Shown here one piece after another: positions 47,100 through 58,569 of a stretch of DNA of 64,000 nucleotides. The stretch spans positions 5,966,085 through 6,030,084 of the forward strand of contig JBBCBC010000033.1 of the NCBI GenBank assembly GCA_037126765.1, read 5' to 3'. The position numbers and the translations under genes were made by a program. This DNA is from Stenogyne calaminthoides. Its lineage: Eukaryota > Streptophyta > Magnoliopsida > Lamiales > Lamiaceae. Under the pieces are notes generated by a model. That model searched no databases, had not been told where the DNA came from, and was given only the letters and a program-made list of their open reading frames with translations. Position 1 is the first letter of the stretch, and every line of letters starts with the position of its first letter.

Positions 47100-48955
47100 T
47101 GTTGGGATTATACTGAAAAATATGCTTTTTTACTTTGTATAATCGAAACTGAATTTTCAGACTTATTTACTGAAATAAATTGTTTATCACTGATGCTTTA
47201 AATATGATTGAATGTTATATATATTTACCGCATAATCGTTCAATAATTAAAGACGTGTTTAATCAGTAGTTAATTTAGTGATACCGGATCACGGAAGATT
47301 AAATTAACAAATCCCCTTGTAACAAAAAAGTAAGCCATTCACGACCTAGATGGAAATGAACAACCATCGTGAAAGGTTGAGGTGTAAAAGGCTTAGATTG
47401 GTTTGTCTTGACCAAGAGATTACACTAGTGCATGGTGATGATTTGAATAGGACCTCTGGGAGGATAAATTCTTGAATCGAACAAGGAAGAATTAGACCCG
47501 GTGGTTCGTTGTTTCTTAACCTTCGTCCCTCAAATAGGATCACGTGGGATCGGTAACTATTGCTTTGACTTATCATGGGTAGCTTAATCGGGGTGAGATT
47601 CAATACTTTTTATCTTGGGCAATATTATTGGTCACATGTGATTGCTAAGATTTAATCTGAAGAATGGTGCAAGCACGCTTTGCTTGATTTGCCCTTGGGA
47701 GGTTCATAAGTTTTATCATACCAAATCTTGCAAGTGGAATTAGTTTCGGTATGGATAATAATGTTGAACCGTTCCTCGACCAAGGACAAAAAGATATTAA
47801 TTAACGGAAAGTTATTTCAATTGGCTTGAATTAATTAATGGGCTAGATAATCTTAAACACGGGAAATAATGGTAGGAGCCATCTTGGATTGTAATATGGG
47901 TTAAGATGGATAGTGCAATATTAATTATGTAGTGGGATTAATTAATATTTATGGGCTTGAATTATATTGTGGCTCAATATTAGATATTCAAGATCCATTA
48001 GAAGGTCCAATCTTAATTCTCCTAAAGGCCCCCTGAGTAGCCCAACATATAGTCCAATAACTGAAAAGGTGATTAAAATAAAATAAATATTGTTGCTTAT
48101 ATTTCCTCTAATTTTTTCGAAATTTATGGATAAAAGAGGGAGAAAGATTTTCTTTGAATTTTGTTATGGAATGAAGATATGTATTCTTGGAATACAAGAT
48201 TATCTCATTAAATTCAAGAAATCTCCCACTTGGTTATTCATGAGAGAGATTTCGAAATTTTTGAAAATAGAGGGCAAGAAAGATTTTCTTGATTTTCTTG
48301 AAAAAATATTATGGAAGATATGTATTTCTTGAAATACAAGAATATCTCATAAATTCAAGAAGATCCAAATCTTGGATTCTTGCATCATCAAATTTTCGAA
48401 AATAATGTCCATAATAGAGGAGGTGGGATTTTTGTGGAATATTTTAATTATGGGAAAAAAAATATAAGAGATATATTCAAGATTTCTTGGTGACCAAGAA
48501 AAGTCTTTTCCCACATTGAAAAATCACATAAATTTCAACCACCCTCCCTCCTATAAATAGGGGATGATTAGTTCATTCCCAAGTACAATTCCATGTCTTT
48601 GGAAATATTAGCAAATCCACATATGTTGGTGCAACAAAGTTTATTTTTTCCTTTTGTTAATTGTTCGCAGTATCCTTCCACCGGATTGTCGAGCAAGGGC
48701 TAAGGGAATACTTGGGAAGTCCTTTTGGTTAGTCCGTCGACCAAAGCCACCGCTTATCCCGAGAGGTAATGCGTTCACGTAAAACCCGTAGATTCGCACG
48801 CGTAGGATTTACGTGGCTTTTTTATATGCATGATATGTTGTTGCAATTATTATTTGAATTAATATAGGATTAATTCATGCTAGTAATAATTAATGAATTA
48901 AATTTGTATTTAAATATTCACCCCTAATAGATCTGTGCAACTCATTCCCCCAACA
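47100..48955 (+). repeat. Element G 5' LTR
   Basis: 1856 bp, TGTTGGGA...CCCCCAACA, with the U3 duplication (about 48138-48230 and 48278-48365) and the TATA box at 48552-48560. The B-specific hairpin insert after the TATA box is absent. A corrupted priming site TCGGTATCGAGCAT follows at about 48957. Confidence 0.92.
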
Positions 48956-48970
48956 ATCGGTATCGAGCAT

Positions 48971-50424
48971 TTGTTTTGACTCAATTTTTTAAATTGTAAT
49001 TTAATTCGTGGACATTAAATTTGAAATTGGATAGTAGAACTATTAGATCTGTTTTTGCAAGTATCCAATTGTCATGGATTTTAATGTTTTATTTTGCATG
49101 CATATAAACCGTGGTTTTTAATTCGATTCGATTCGGATTTGTTTTTGCCTCGCGGAGAAAATCCACGAGTAGACTAGGATTTGTTTGATTTGATCAATGT
49201 AATAGACTAGTCTAGATCTCAGTTTATTTATTTTTTGTAAATAAATTGTAACCGGATCGGAAACGAAGAGGTTAAGAATTAAAGGAATTAAAATCGAACC
49301 AGGCGTGCTGGCATGCGCTACCGGGTTTTGGGGCAGGTAGGTAGGCGGGCGCCGAACGCTGAAGATGAAAGGCGACTGACGACGGGCGGTGCGCGCTTCC
49401 AAAGCCATTACGGGCGACGCCAGCTGGCGCCTTGGAGACGCGGCGCCGCCGAGGACGCGGCGGAGGCGGGGAGGCGATACAAGGTGGCGGATCTGTGACG
49501 CAGACGGATCTGCCGCCGAGATTCGCTGACCCGACATTTACCGAGGCATGCCGAAGATCAAGGGCATTGACCCGGGCGGGGCGAGCATCCTAGGCCAAGC
49601 GGCCGGCCAGATCTTGGCGTGCATCCTTGGCTGTTGCTTGGCGTGGTGGTTCGAGACGAAGTATTTTTTCGAGATTTAACGAGTGGAGAAATTCGAGGCG
49701 TGTTTCTTCAAGATCAAGCCAAGAAAAATCAAACCATGACAATTGGATAATTTGTGCCCAATATGTTTATTTTTTGTTTTTTGCTTGATTTTATTTGTGA
49801 TATCTTATGCTTTATTTAATTTGTTTAAATGTGTTTGCATGAGGTTGCCAAATTGAAAAATCTCAACTTCAAAATTACTAAGTATGTTTAAATAATTAAT
49901 TTACAATTTTATTAGGATAATAAAATTGAATTAATTTTGACCTCCATGATTTATTTATTTGTGAATTCTTTTGGAGAAATTCCCCAACGGGACGGGCCAA
50001 AAGATAGGTTTCACATGAATGAATTCCAAACGGATGATTGTGGGTTATTACTAGTGGCGGTATTTATGACCCTCCCAACGAGGCTCGATCAAAGCTTAAA
50101 TAGTAATCCCTGTATTTAATCATGGTTATTACTTAGGTATAAAATTGATATGCATATACTTCTCCGAGTCCCCTGTCAATTTTATATTGGTCAAGTGGGG
50201 AGCCAACTATTAATATGGATATTAAAGGTTTGTAATCGTTTCTTGTTTGTAAACTGCTTGAATGTGTTTAAATAATGACCCACCCAACGTGGCTTATTTA
50301 AAACTTTTTGAGATGTTGGTGATGCATTGTTCATATTTTTTTGAGATTTTAAATATGATGCATGTGATCGAATCTTGTGATATACTTGTGCTTTTTGCAT
50401 ATAGTTGTTTATTTCGATTCAAAG
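48971..50424 (+). other. Element G leader
   Basis: AT-rich except for a GC-rich block at about 49290-49660, as in B and D. The AT-rich parts match B closely. Open frames in the GC block look compositional. No gene seen. Confidence 0.55.
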
Positions 50425-51080
50425 ATGTCGTTACCTTTTAATCCATTGTTATTATACTTAATGTCAATACAATTTGTATGGAAACTATATTTATTGAAAA
50501 ATTATAATTGTCCTAATCGCACAAAAAGCACAAGTGGATTTTGACACACAAAAATCGATGAGCCAAGTGACGAGTCAAAACATGCGGGACTCGTCGGATC
50601 ACCTTCATGAGAGATGTCGTCATTTGAAAATGGTGGAGGAAAAACCCGTAAGGGATTACGTCCTCAAAATAGATGGCCCATCTAAACAAACTTGAGATTC
50701 GAAGTCGCAGATTATGATCCGGAGACTCGGATGAATTTGGTACTTCATTCTTCGCTTGAAAGTTTTTTTTTGAGCATTTTGGCCTCATTAGCTAATTTGT
50801 TGCAAACTTTTGGACTCGGCAGAAATGATGATAAGGCACCAAACTCAAGCTTTGATTTGACAAGTGGTCCGTCTTCATCTTCTAGGCCAAGGGTAGGCAA
50901 GATAAAGAAGAGGACCAAAGGCCATAAGCAAAAAAACTCAATCATTGCCAAGGGCAATGGTAAGATGAGGAATGCTTGTTGAGTCAAGGAAAATCCAAAG
51001 AGGAAGTGCTTAAGGCTGCATGTGAGAGAGGACAATGGAGGTTTTGCTGTTCCAACCCCAAAAAGGGACGAAAAAGAAAG
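50425..51080 (+). pseudogene. Element G gag
   Basis: The start MSLPFNPLL at 50425 is identical to B, and the same internal capsid deletion follows. The tail (NDDKAPNSSFDLTSGPSSSS, then a Lys-rich stretch) lies in 50692-50982 and ends in a TGA within the expected Gln/Lys region. The knuckle region near 51004-51050 has an extra base or two against B. Non-functional. Confidence 0.7.
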
Positions 51081-52500
51081 GTAATTCTCACACTAGTTGT
51101 TGAAATTTGTTTAGCGGCGATACTTCTCATTCGTGGGTGGTTGATACGAGATCCACTAATCATGTTGGCTTCACGGGTTCTAAATGATCCCAAGAACGTA
51201 GAAAGTGGGAGTGAGATCCTCATCACACCGGGCAACGTTGAAAGTAGAAGACATTGCAATGCTACGTAAGTGGCGAGATATTGCAATGCTACGGTAGTAA
51301 CGATTATTGCAATACTACGCAAGTAGCAGACATTGCAATGCTACATGAGTACTTGATAAAGCGAAAATGGGAGAAGTGCACCTATCTTTTGAAGATAAAG
51401 TTTTTTTTGAGATTATCTTTGTGTTCCCGTTTTAGAAAGAATTCACTTTCAGTTTCTAAAATCGATTAAAGAACACTAAGTTTCTTCTAATAAGAATGAC
51501 ATCATTTTTGAAATGATGAGTGTATCATACGGGACATTGATGGAAAATCTCTATACAATTAATCGTGCACACCACTCATTTAAATGTATCCTATAACACA
51601 TCAATGCTTTCGAGAAAAGAAAATGTTCATCGAGAGGTAAACGAGACACTTCTTTGGCATCTAAGATTAGGTCATATAAATCCAAAAGAGGATCCAAAGG
51701 TTGGTGAAAGATGGTTCTTTGGAGCGTCTCCAAGTTGAATCGATTCCAACTGCGAATCATGTTTGGAGGGTAATATGACCAAGAGGGCATTTGGAGCCAA
51801 GGAGTAGGGCCAAAGAAGTGTTAGAGATCGTTCACACGAGATGTATGTAGTCCAATGTCAACCAAAGCAAGAGGAGGTTATGAGTAATTTTATTGATGAT
51901 TACTCAAGGTACATTTTCCTTATGAAGCATGAATCGAGACCTTTGAGAAATTCTAAGAATTTAAGGCTCAAGCAGAGAATCATATGGAAAAACGTATCAA
52001 GTCTCTACGATCTGATCGTGGAGGCGAATACCTCAGCGATGAGTTTTTGAACTACATATCTGATGAAGGGATTGTATCGACTCATCGCATCTTTAACCCC
52101 TCAACAAAAGCGGGGTTAGCAGAGCGAAGCAACAAAATTCTTTTGGAAATGGTTAGATCAATGATGAGTTATATGGATCTTCCCAAGTCGTTCGGGGTTA
52201 TGCCTTGGAAACAATGGGCTTACATTCTCGAACTTGGTGCTATCCAAATCGGTTCCCAAAACTCCCAAAGAATTGTGGACCGGACGCAAGCCTAGTATGA
52301 GACACATGAGAACTTTGGGGTGTCCGGCCTACATGTTGGACAAGGAAGCCGGTAAGTTGGATCCTTGATCGTAATTAAGGTCGTTTTTGGATACCCCAGG
52401 GAACAAAAGGGTGTATGTTCTATAGTTCAAGATCAAAAGGTGGTTAACAGCACCCACTTTAGATTTTTTGGAAGAAGACTATATGAACCAAAGAAAACCC
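51081..52500 (+). pseudogene. Element G protease and integrase
   Basis: The protease site at 51143-51151 reads D-T-R as in B, followed by the same TAAATGATC stop. The 26-bp minisatellite is at 51242-51355. The GAG-pre-integrase region (51650-51790) and the integrase core are readable in pieces, including KRIKSLRSDRGGEYLSDEF at 51984-52050. The 10-bp deletion and in-frame TAA near 51950 are shared with B. The frame 51984-52295 runs through AERSNKILLEMVRSMMSY, so the catalytic Glu region is present. Confidence 0.78.
51242..51355 (+). repeat. 26-bp minisatellite in element G
   Basis: Four units collinear with the array in B (18742-18860). The shared unit order, including the variant unit TAGTAACGATTATTGC, shows common descent rather than independent expansion. 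Confidence 0.88.
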
Positions 52501-52644
52501 AGAAGTGAGATTACCTTAAATGAGCTTAAGAGGGCAAACCTCAGTGCCGACTGTACTAGATGATATACCAAATGATACGTTTTCACAACCGGAGCCTCGT
52601 TATAGTGGGAGGGTTGTTAGACAGCCCGAGAGATTCATGGGAAT

Positions 52645-53480
52645 ATGAGAGTCCTCGGACTTGATTCCTTAATCGCAGACCCATGGACATATGACGAGGA
52701 CTCCAAGATAAGGATGATTTCTTGGCAAACAAACAATGAAAGCAAAGTGGGTTCTATGTTTCATAATAGAGTGTGGGAGTTAGTCGAACCACTTAATGGG
52801 GTCAAACCCATTAGATGCAAGTGGGTATATAAGAGGAAAAGAGGATCGGACGGGAAGGTTGAAACCTTTTAAAGCAAGACTAATGGCGAAAGGTTATACT
52901 CAGAAAGAAAGGGATCGATTATGAGGAAACTTTTTCGCCCGTAGCCATGCTTAAGTCCATCTGTATTCTCTTATCGATTGTTGCGCACTTCGACCTTGAA
53001 ATCTGGCAAATAGATGTCAAGACAGCTTTCCTTAACGGAAGTCTTGATAAAGAGATCTATGTGCAACAACACCAAGGTTTCATTGAAACAGGCCAAGAAC
53101 ACCTAGTTTGTAAGCTCAAGAGGTCCATTTATGGACTCAAACAGGCATCCAGAGCTTGGAACCAAAGTTTTGATCATGTAATAAAGTCTTATGGGTTTGA
53201 TCAAAATGAGTTTGAAAGTTGTGTGTATAAAAGCGTGTCGGAACTGCATTGGTATTCTTAGTACTATACGTAGATGACATTGTGATCATCGGGAATGATG
53301 TGAAGGTGTGGTCAGGCGTAGGGCATGACGTTTCAAAATAGTTTGATATGAAAGACTTAGGGAAAGCCGGACACATCCTTGGGATCAAGATTACTCGAGA
53401 TCGCAAGAAAAGGATGATCGGGTTATCGCAAGTATTCATACATTGACACTGGTTTAAAAACGATTCAAAGATGCAAGATT
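52645..53480 (+). pseudogene. Element G reverse transcriptase
   Basis: VWELVEPLNGVKPIRCKWVY at about 52770, KRKRGSDGKVETF, a frame break, then FDLEIWQIDVKTAFLNGSLD, KRSIYGLKQASRAWNQSFD and YVDDIVI near 53265. A missing base in the AAAAGCG run (about 53230) shifts the frame before YVDD. The later part (GKAGHILGIKITRDRKKR) is present. Better preserved than its integrase. Confidence 0.78.
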
Positions 53481-53549
53481 CCAAGAAAAGGATTCGTACC
53501 TTCGGACTTGGAATCCATCTATCCAAGAAAATGTCCCCTAAGACGCAAA

Positions 53550-54260
53550 AGGAGATAGATGACATGAAAGGCATTCCTTGTGCTTCGGCTGTAGGAAACC
53601 TTATGCAATGATGTGTACGAGACAGGATATATGCTTTGCCTTAGGCATGGTAGCAAGATATCAGAGTAACCCAGGGAAAGTGAATTGGACGACGTTAAAA
53701 AACATTTCAAGTATCCGAAAAAAGAACTCGGGATAGAATGTTGATTTATCGATATCCAATCCCCATCGATACTCCAATCCCCATCACCTACACGGACTCG
53801 GATTTCCAATCAGATATAGATTCCAGAAATTATCTGCCTCAGTTAGTGTGTTTCCATTTGGGAAGTGTAGCCATCAAATGGACGAGTGTGAAGCAGAAAT
53901 GCATCACTGACTCAACCATGGGACTCGGGTAAGTAGTTGCTTGTGAAGCGTTGAAAGAACCGATTGGGCTCTAGATCTTCTTAGTGGACTTGGATGGTGT
54001 TTCAATTTGTCTAGCAATATATGCTGGGGCGGTTTGCAAATTAAAGAGAACCAAGAGTCCACGAAGTCAAACAAACACATTAAAGGAAAGACATCTTATA
54101 CGAGAAATCGTTTAAGAGAGGAGATATAGATGTGTCAAAGATATGGCGTCGAGGACGACCCTTAGCGAGATCCATTCACAAAGTGTGCGCCTCCTGAATA
54201 CATTAGAGACATGTGAGTGGAATGGGTGTCAAGACCGTTGCCAATATGCTTTTGAGTATA
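53550..54260 (+). pseudogene. Element G RNase H and pol C-terminus
   Basis: ASAVGNLM and CTRQDICFALGMVARYQSN are readable in pieces. TYTDSDFQSDIDSRNYLPQL follows at about 53790, with the same replaced RNase H segment as B. The C-terminal GDIDVSKI/ADPFTK region is scrambled by several indels near 54120-54190. Non-functional. Confidence 0.7.
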
Positions 54261-54367
54261 AGTGGGAGAAATTATTAGGTTTGTGTAGGTGACATTAGAT
54301 GTCACGGACTACTCGGGAGGCGTGTTGTAGTATACTTAAAAGCGGACTTTGAGTATAAGTGGGAGAT

Positions 54368-56212
54368 TATTGGGATTATCTTTGAAAAGTATGCTTTTTA
54401 CTTTGTATAATCGAAATGAATTTTCAGACTTATTCTTGAAATAAATTGTTTATCGATGCTTTAAATATGATTGAATGTTATATATATTTTCTTTGATAAT
54501 TGTTCAATAATTCGTGACGCGTGTTACATCAGAGTTAATTTAGTGATACCGGATCACGTAAGATTAAAATTAAAAGTCCCTTGTAACTAAAAAAGTAAGC
54601 CATTCACGACCTAGATGGAAATGAACAACCATCGCGAAAGGTTGAGGTGTAAGGCTTAGATTGGTTTGTCTTGACCAAGGATTACACTAGTGCGTGATCG
54701 ATGTTTGAATAGGACCTACAAGGAGGATAAATTCTTTTGAATCGAACAAGGAAGAATTAGACCTCAAATGGTTCGTTGTTTCTTAACCTTCGTCCTTAAA
54801 TAGGATCACGTGGGATCGGTAACTATTGCTTTGACTTATCATGGGTAGCTTAATCGGGGTGAGATTCAATACTTTTTATCTTGGGCAATATTATTGGTCA
54901 CATGTGATTGCTAAGATTTAATACGAAGAATCGTGTGCAAATACGCTTGTTTTGATTTGCCCCCTTGGGAGGTTCATAAGTTTTATCATACCAAATCTTG
55001 CAAGTGGAATTAGTTTAAAGGTATGGATAATAATGTTGAACCGTTCTCGACCAGGACAAAAGATATTAATTAACGGAAAGCTATTTGGTTTGGCTTGAAT
55101 TAATTAATGGGCTAGATAATCTTAAACACGGAAATAATGACCCGGAGTCATATTGATCGTAATATGGGTTAAGATGGATAGTGCAATATTAATTATGTAG
55201 TGGGACTAATTAATATTTATGGGCTTGAATTATATTGTGGCTCAATATTAGATATTCAAGATCCATTAGAAGGTCCAATCTTAATTTTCCTAAAGGCCCC
55301 CGAGTAGCCCAACATATAGTCCAATAACGAAAAGGTGATTAAAATAAAATAAATATTGTTGCTTATATTTTCTAATTTTTTGAAATTTATGGATAAAAAG
55401 AGGAGAAAGATTTTCTTTGAATTTTGTTATGGAATGAAGATATGTATTCTTGGAATACAAGATTATCTCATTAAATTCAAGAAATCTCCCACTTGGTTAT
55501 TCATGAGAGAGATTTCGAAATTTTTGAAAATAGAGGGCAAGAAAGATTTTCTTCATTTTCTTGAAAAGATATTATGGAAGATATGTATTTCTTGAAATAC
55601 AAGAATATCTCATAAATTCAAGAAGATCCAAATCTTGGATTCTTGCATCATCAAATTTTCGAAAATAATGTCCATAATAGAGGAGGTGGGATTTTTGTGG
55701 AATATTTTAATTATGGGAAAAAAAATATAAGGGATATATTCAAGATTTCTTGGTGACCAAGAAAAGTCTTTTCCCACATTGAAAAATCACATAAATGTCG
55801 ACCACCCTCCCTCCTATAAATAGGGGATGATTAGTTCATTCCCAAGTACAATTCCATGTGCTGGAAATATTAGCAAATCCACATAAGTGGTGCAACAAAG
55901 TTTATTTTTTCCTTTTGTTAATTGTTCGCGAGTATCCTTCCACCGGATTGTCGAGCAAGGGCTAAGGGAATACTTGGGAAGTCCTTTTGGTTAGTCCGTC
56001 CGACCAAAGCCACTACCATCCCGAGCGGTACGTTCACGTAAACCCGTAGATTCCGCATGCGTAGGTTTTACGTGGCTTTTTATATGCATGATATGTTGTT
56101 GCAATTATTATTTGAATTAATATAGGATTAATTCATGCTAGTAATAATTAATGAATTAAATTTGTATTTAAATATTCACCCCGAATAGATCTGTGCAACT
56201 CATTCCCCAACA
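54368..56212 (+). repeat. Element G 3' LTR
   Basis: 1845 bp. The first two bases read TA instead of TG (TATTGGGA). It ends CCCCAACA. U3 duplication present, TATA box at 55815-55823. The preceding polypurine tract is GTATAAGTGGGAGAT, with a second copy about 95-100 bp upstream near 54255. Confidence 0.92.
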
Positions 56213-56304
56213 CTCACACCCTATCCCTTTTAATTTATTATTTGTTCTTTTTTTTTTGTTGGCAAATTTCCCCTTTTCTTTTGTAAAAGAATAGTGGCAT
56301 TACA

Positions 56305-56320
56305 ATCTTCCTTACTAAAA
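56305..56320 (-). other. Polypurine tract of element F
   Basis: The minus strand reads TTAGTAAGGAAGAT directly before the LTR start TGTAATGCC. This is the position of plus-strand priming in chromoviruses, just after the chromodomain frame. Confidence 0.6.
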
Positions 56321-56339
56321 AAAATTTCGTCCTCGAAAT

Positions 56340-58000
56340 TTCACTTACCATTCAAAGAGAAATTTGGGTATCTACTTCGGATTTCATCCTCTCGTTCCCA
56401 AGTAGCTTCTTCTTGGACGTGCCGGCTCCATTGTACCTTTACTAAGGTTATCTCACGAGTTCTTAATTTATGGGTCTTCTAGTCGAGGATTGCTATTGGA
56501 ACCTCCTCGTATGTTAGGTTGCGATGGACGTCGAGTTTATCTTGTTTTACAACATGGTTTGTGTCGAACACATATTTCCTAAGCATAGAGATGTGGAACA
56601 CGTTGTGTACTCCTGCCAAAGTCGGCGGTAAGTCCAGACGATATGCCACATCGCCAATCTTTTCCAATACTTCATATGCCCCTATGAATCTTGGTCGTAA
56701 TTTCCCTTTCTTTTCGAACCGCGTAACTCCTCTTGTAGGAGACACTTTAAGGAATACTTTATCGCCTTCTTGAAATTCGAGGTTTCATCTTCGTTTGTCG
56801 GCGTAAGACTTTTGTCGGTCTTGAGCGGCTTTAATCCTATGTCGGATCTTTTTTATGGCATCCACTGTCCTTTCTACTAGTTCTGGTCCAAGTAATTTTC
56901 TTTCCCCGACCTCGTCCCAGTAGAGAGGAGACCTGCACTTCCTTCCGTACAACGCCTCGTAGGGTGCCATTCCGATGGTGGCCTGGTGGTTGTTGTTGTA
57001 GGCGAATTCTATTAGTGGTAGATAGTCTTCCCACGTTCCCTCGAAGTCCATCGTGCATGTCTTTAACATATCTTTCTAGCGTCTGAATAGTCCGTTCGGA
57101 TTGGCCGTCGGTCTGAGGATGAAATGTCGTGCTGAACTTTAACTTGGTTCCCATTGCCTCTTGCAGGCTATGCTAGAATTTTGAGGTGAATCTAGGATCT
57201 CTGTCTGACACTATAGAGACGGGTACACCGTGCAGTTTTACTACTCCTTCCAAACAGATCCGAGCTAGTTTATCAAGCCCGTAGGTCATTTTTACTGGTA
57301 GAAAGTGAGCGGATTTGGTTAAGCGGTCGACTATAACCCAAACAGCGTGATTCCCCTTTACCGATCTGGGCAGGTTCACTACAAAATCCATCGTGACGTG
57401 TTCCCATTTCCACTCTGGGATATCCAATGGCTTTAAAAGCCCTGACGGTCTTTGGTGTTCCGCCTTTACTTGCTGGCAGACCATACATCTTTGTACAAAT
57501 GAGGCCACATCCCTCTTTAGATTCCTCCACCAAAATAGTCCCTTCAGATCTTGGTACATCTTCGTACTCCCTGGATGGGCGGTATACGGGGTTCGGTGAG
57601 CTTCCTCCAAAATTTTCCTTCGTAGGTCGTCGTCCTCAGGTACGCAAAGTCTTTTTCCTCGTAAGATTTCCCCTTCATCGTTCCGGTGGAATTCCTTAGT
57701 GGCACTATCTCGAATTTCCTTCTCCAATTTTAACAGGAAAGGGTCCTTCCTTTGTACCTCAGTGATTCGAGCCCTTAGGTCTGGTTTAGCAATCATTGTT
57801 GCGATTATGGTCCTTGCGCTTTTTGGAGGTAATACTAATTCTAGATCCATCTTCTCGAATTCTGCTATTAGTCGTTCCTGCGTGGGGATCGTGCATGCCA
57901 ACTCTCCTCTATCCCTTCGACTCAGGGCATCGGCTACGACATTGGCCTTGCCTGGGTGGTACAAGATCTCGCAATCGTAGTCCTTACTAATTTCAACCAT
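56340..58000 (-). pseudogene. Element F integrase with chromodomain
   Basis: The frame 57173-58000 has the H2C2 zinc finger (HPGSTKMYQDLKGLFWW and CMVCQQVKAEHQ), the core VTMDFVVNLPRS (first Asp) and IVSDRDPRF (second Asp). A TAG (Trp codon) stops it at 57173. The next frames carry FHPQTDGQSERTIQTLE (Glu), then FAYNNNHQATIGMAPYEALY after a frameshift, and the GPY/F-like RPRFIGAYEVLEKIGDVAY. An in-frame TAG at 56479 interrupts the C-terminal chromodomain, whose signature VKVQWSRHVQEEATWERED follows at about 56380-56440. The chromodomain normally steers insertion into heterochromatin. Confidence 0.88.
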
Positions 58001-58005
58001 CTTCT

Positions 58006-58569
58006 TTACCTCATGTTCAATTCCTTTTGTTTGAAAAAGTACTTTAGGCTCTTATGATCTGTGAAGATTTGACATCGTTCTCCGTAGAGGTAATGCCTCC
58101 AGATTTTCAAAGCGTGTACTACTGCCGCTAGTTCCAAATCGTGGGTTGGGTAGTTCTGTTCGTGCAATTTTAGCTGTCTAGATGCGTATGCGATCACCTT
58201 TCCGTGTTGCATTAAAACGCACCTTAAACCTTGTTTGGAAGCATCACTGTATACTGCGAAACCTTCTGGTCCATCCGGGATCGTTAGGATAGGAGCGGTG
58301 GTTAAATTCCTTTTTAGTTCTTGGAAACTGTCCTCGCATTCCCTTGTCCATTGGAATTTGACTTCCTTTCTAGTTAGTCTCGTTAAGGGTCCTGCAATCC
58401 TTGCAAATCCCTTAATGAATCTTCGGTAGTATCCTTCCAGGCCTATGAAACTTCGTATGTCGTGTACAGTTTTGGGTGTTTTCCACCCGCTAACTGCTTC
58501 TACTTTAGCAGGATCCACTTCTATGCCTTTTGCCGAGATGATGTGCCCCAGGAAGATTACTTTGTCCAT
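58006..58569 (-). pseudogene. Element F RNase H
   Basis: MDKVIFLGHIISAKGIEVDP closes RT. The tether (DIRSFIGLEGYYRRFIKGFA) and RNase H follow with AVYSDASKQGLRCVLMQHGK, THDLELAAVVHALKIWRHYL and IFTDHKSLKYFF. The catalytic Asp, Glu and Asp are all visible. A TAA and a frameshift separate it from the integrase frame at about 58005. The start overlaps the RT frame by a one-base shift near 58565. Confidence 0.88.

Larger units (their letters stand above)
47100..56212 (+). mobile_element. Element G: Ty1/copia retrotransposon nested in element F LTR
   Basis: 9113-bp plus-strand element with LTRs 47100-48955 and 54368-56212 and the perfect duplication CTCAC (47095-47099 and 56213-56217). It is the sister copy of B: same leader, gag deletion, DTR protease site, minisatellite, stops and RNase H replacement. 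It carries more small scrambles than B, mostly at CAG/CTG sites, so its frames are very fragmented. Its insertion point is within the F LTR, 92 bp from the LTR start at 56304. Confidence 0.95.
8594..56304 (-). repeat. Element F 3' LTR, split in five pieces
   Basis: The pieces are 8594-9392, 11084-12207, 34604-35094, 46871-47099 and 56218-56304, about 2730 bp in total, in the size range of Tekay/Del LTRs. The terminal inverted repeat is TGTAAYGCC. Perfect 5-bp duplications at the solo LTR, element C and element G prove that the flanks of those insertions were once adjacent. Element D lacks a clear duplication, so the join 35094/46871 rests on position and continuity only. The LTR contains a 22-bp minisatellite and GC-rich patches (12.10-12.20 kb and 34.84-35.09 kb). 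No gene was recognised in these pieces. Confidence 0.65.
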
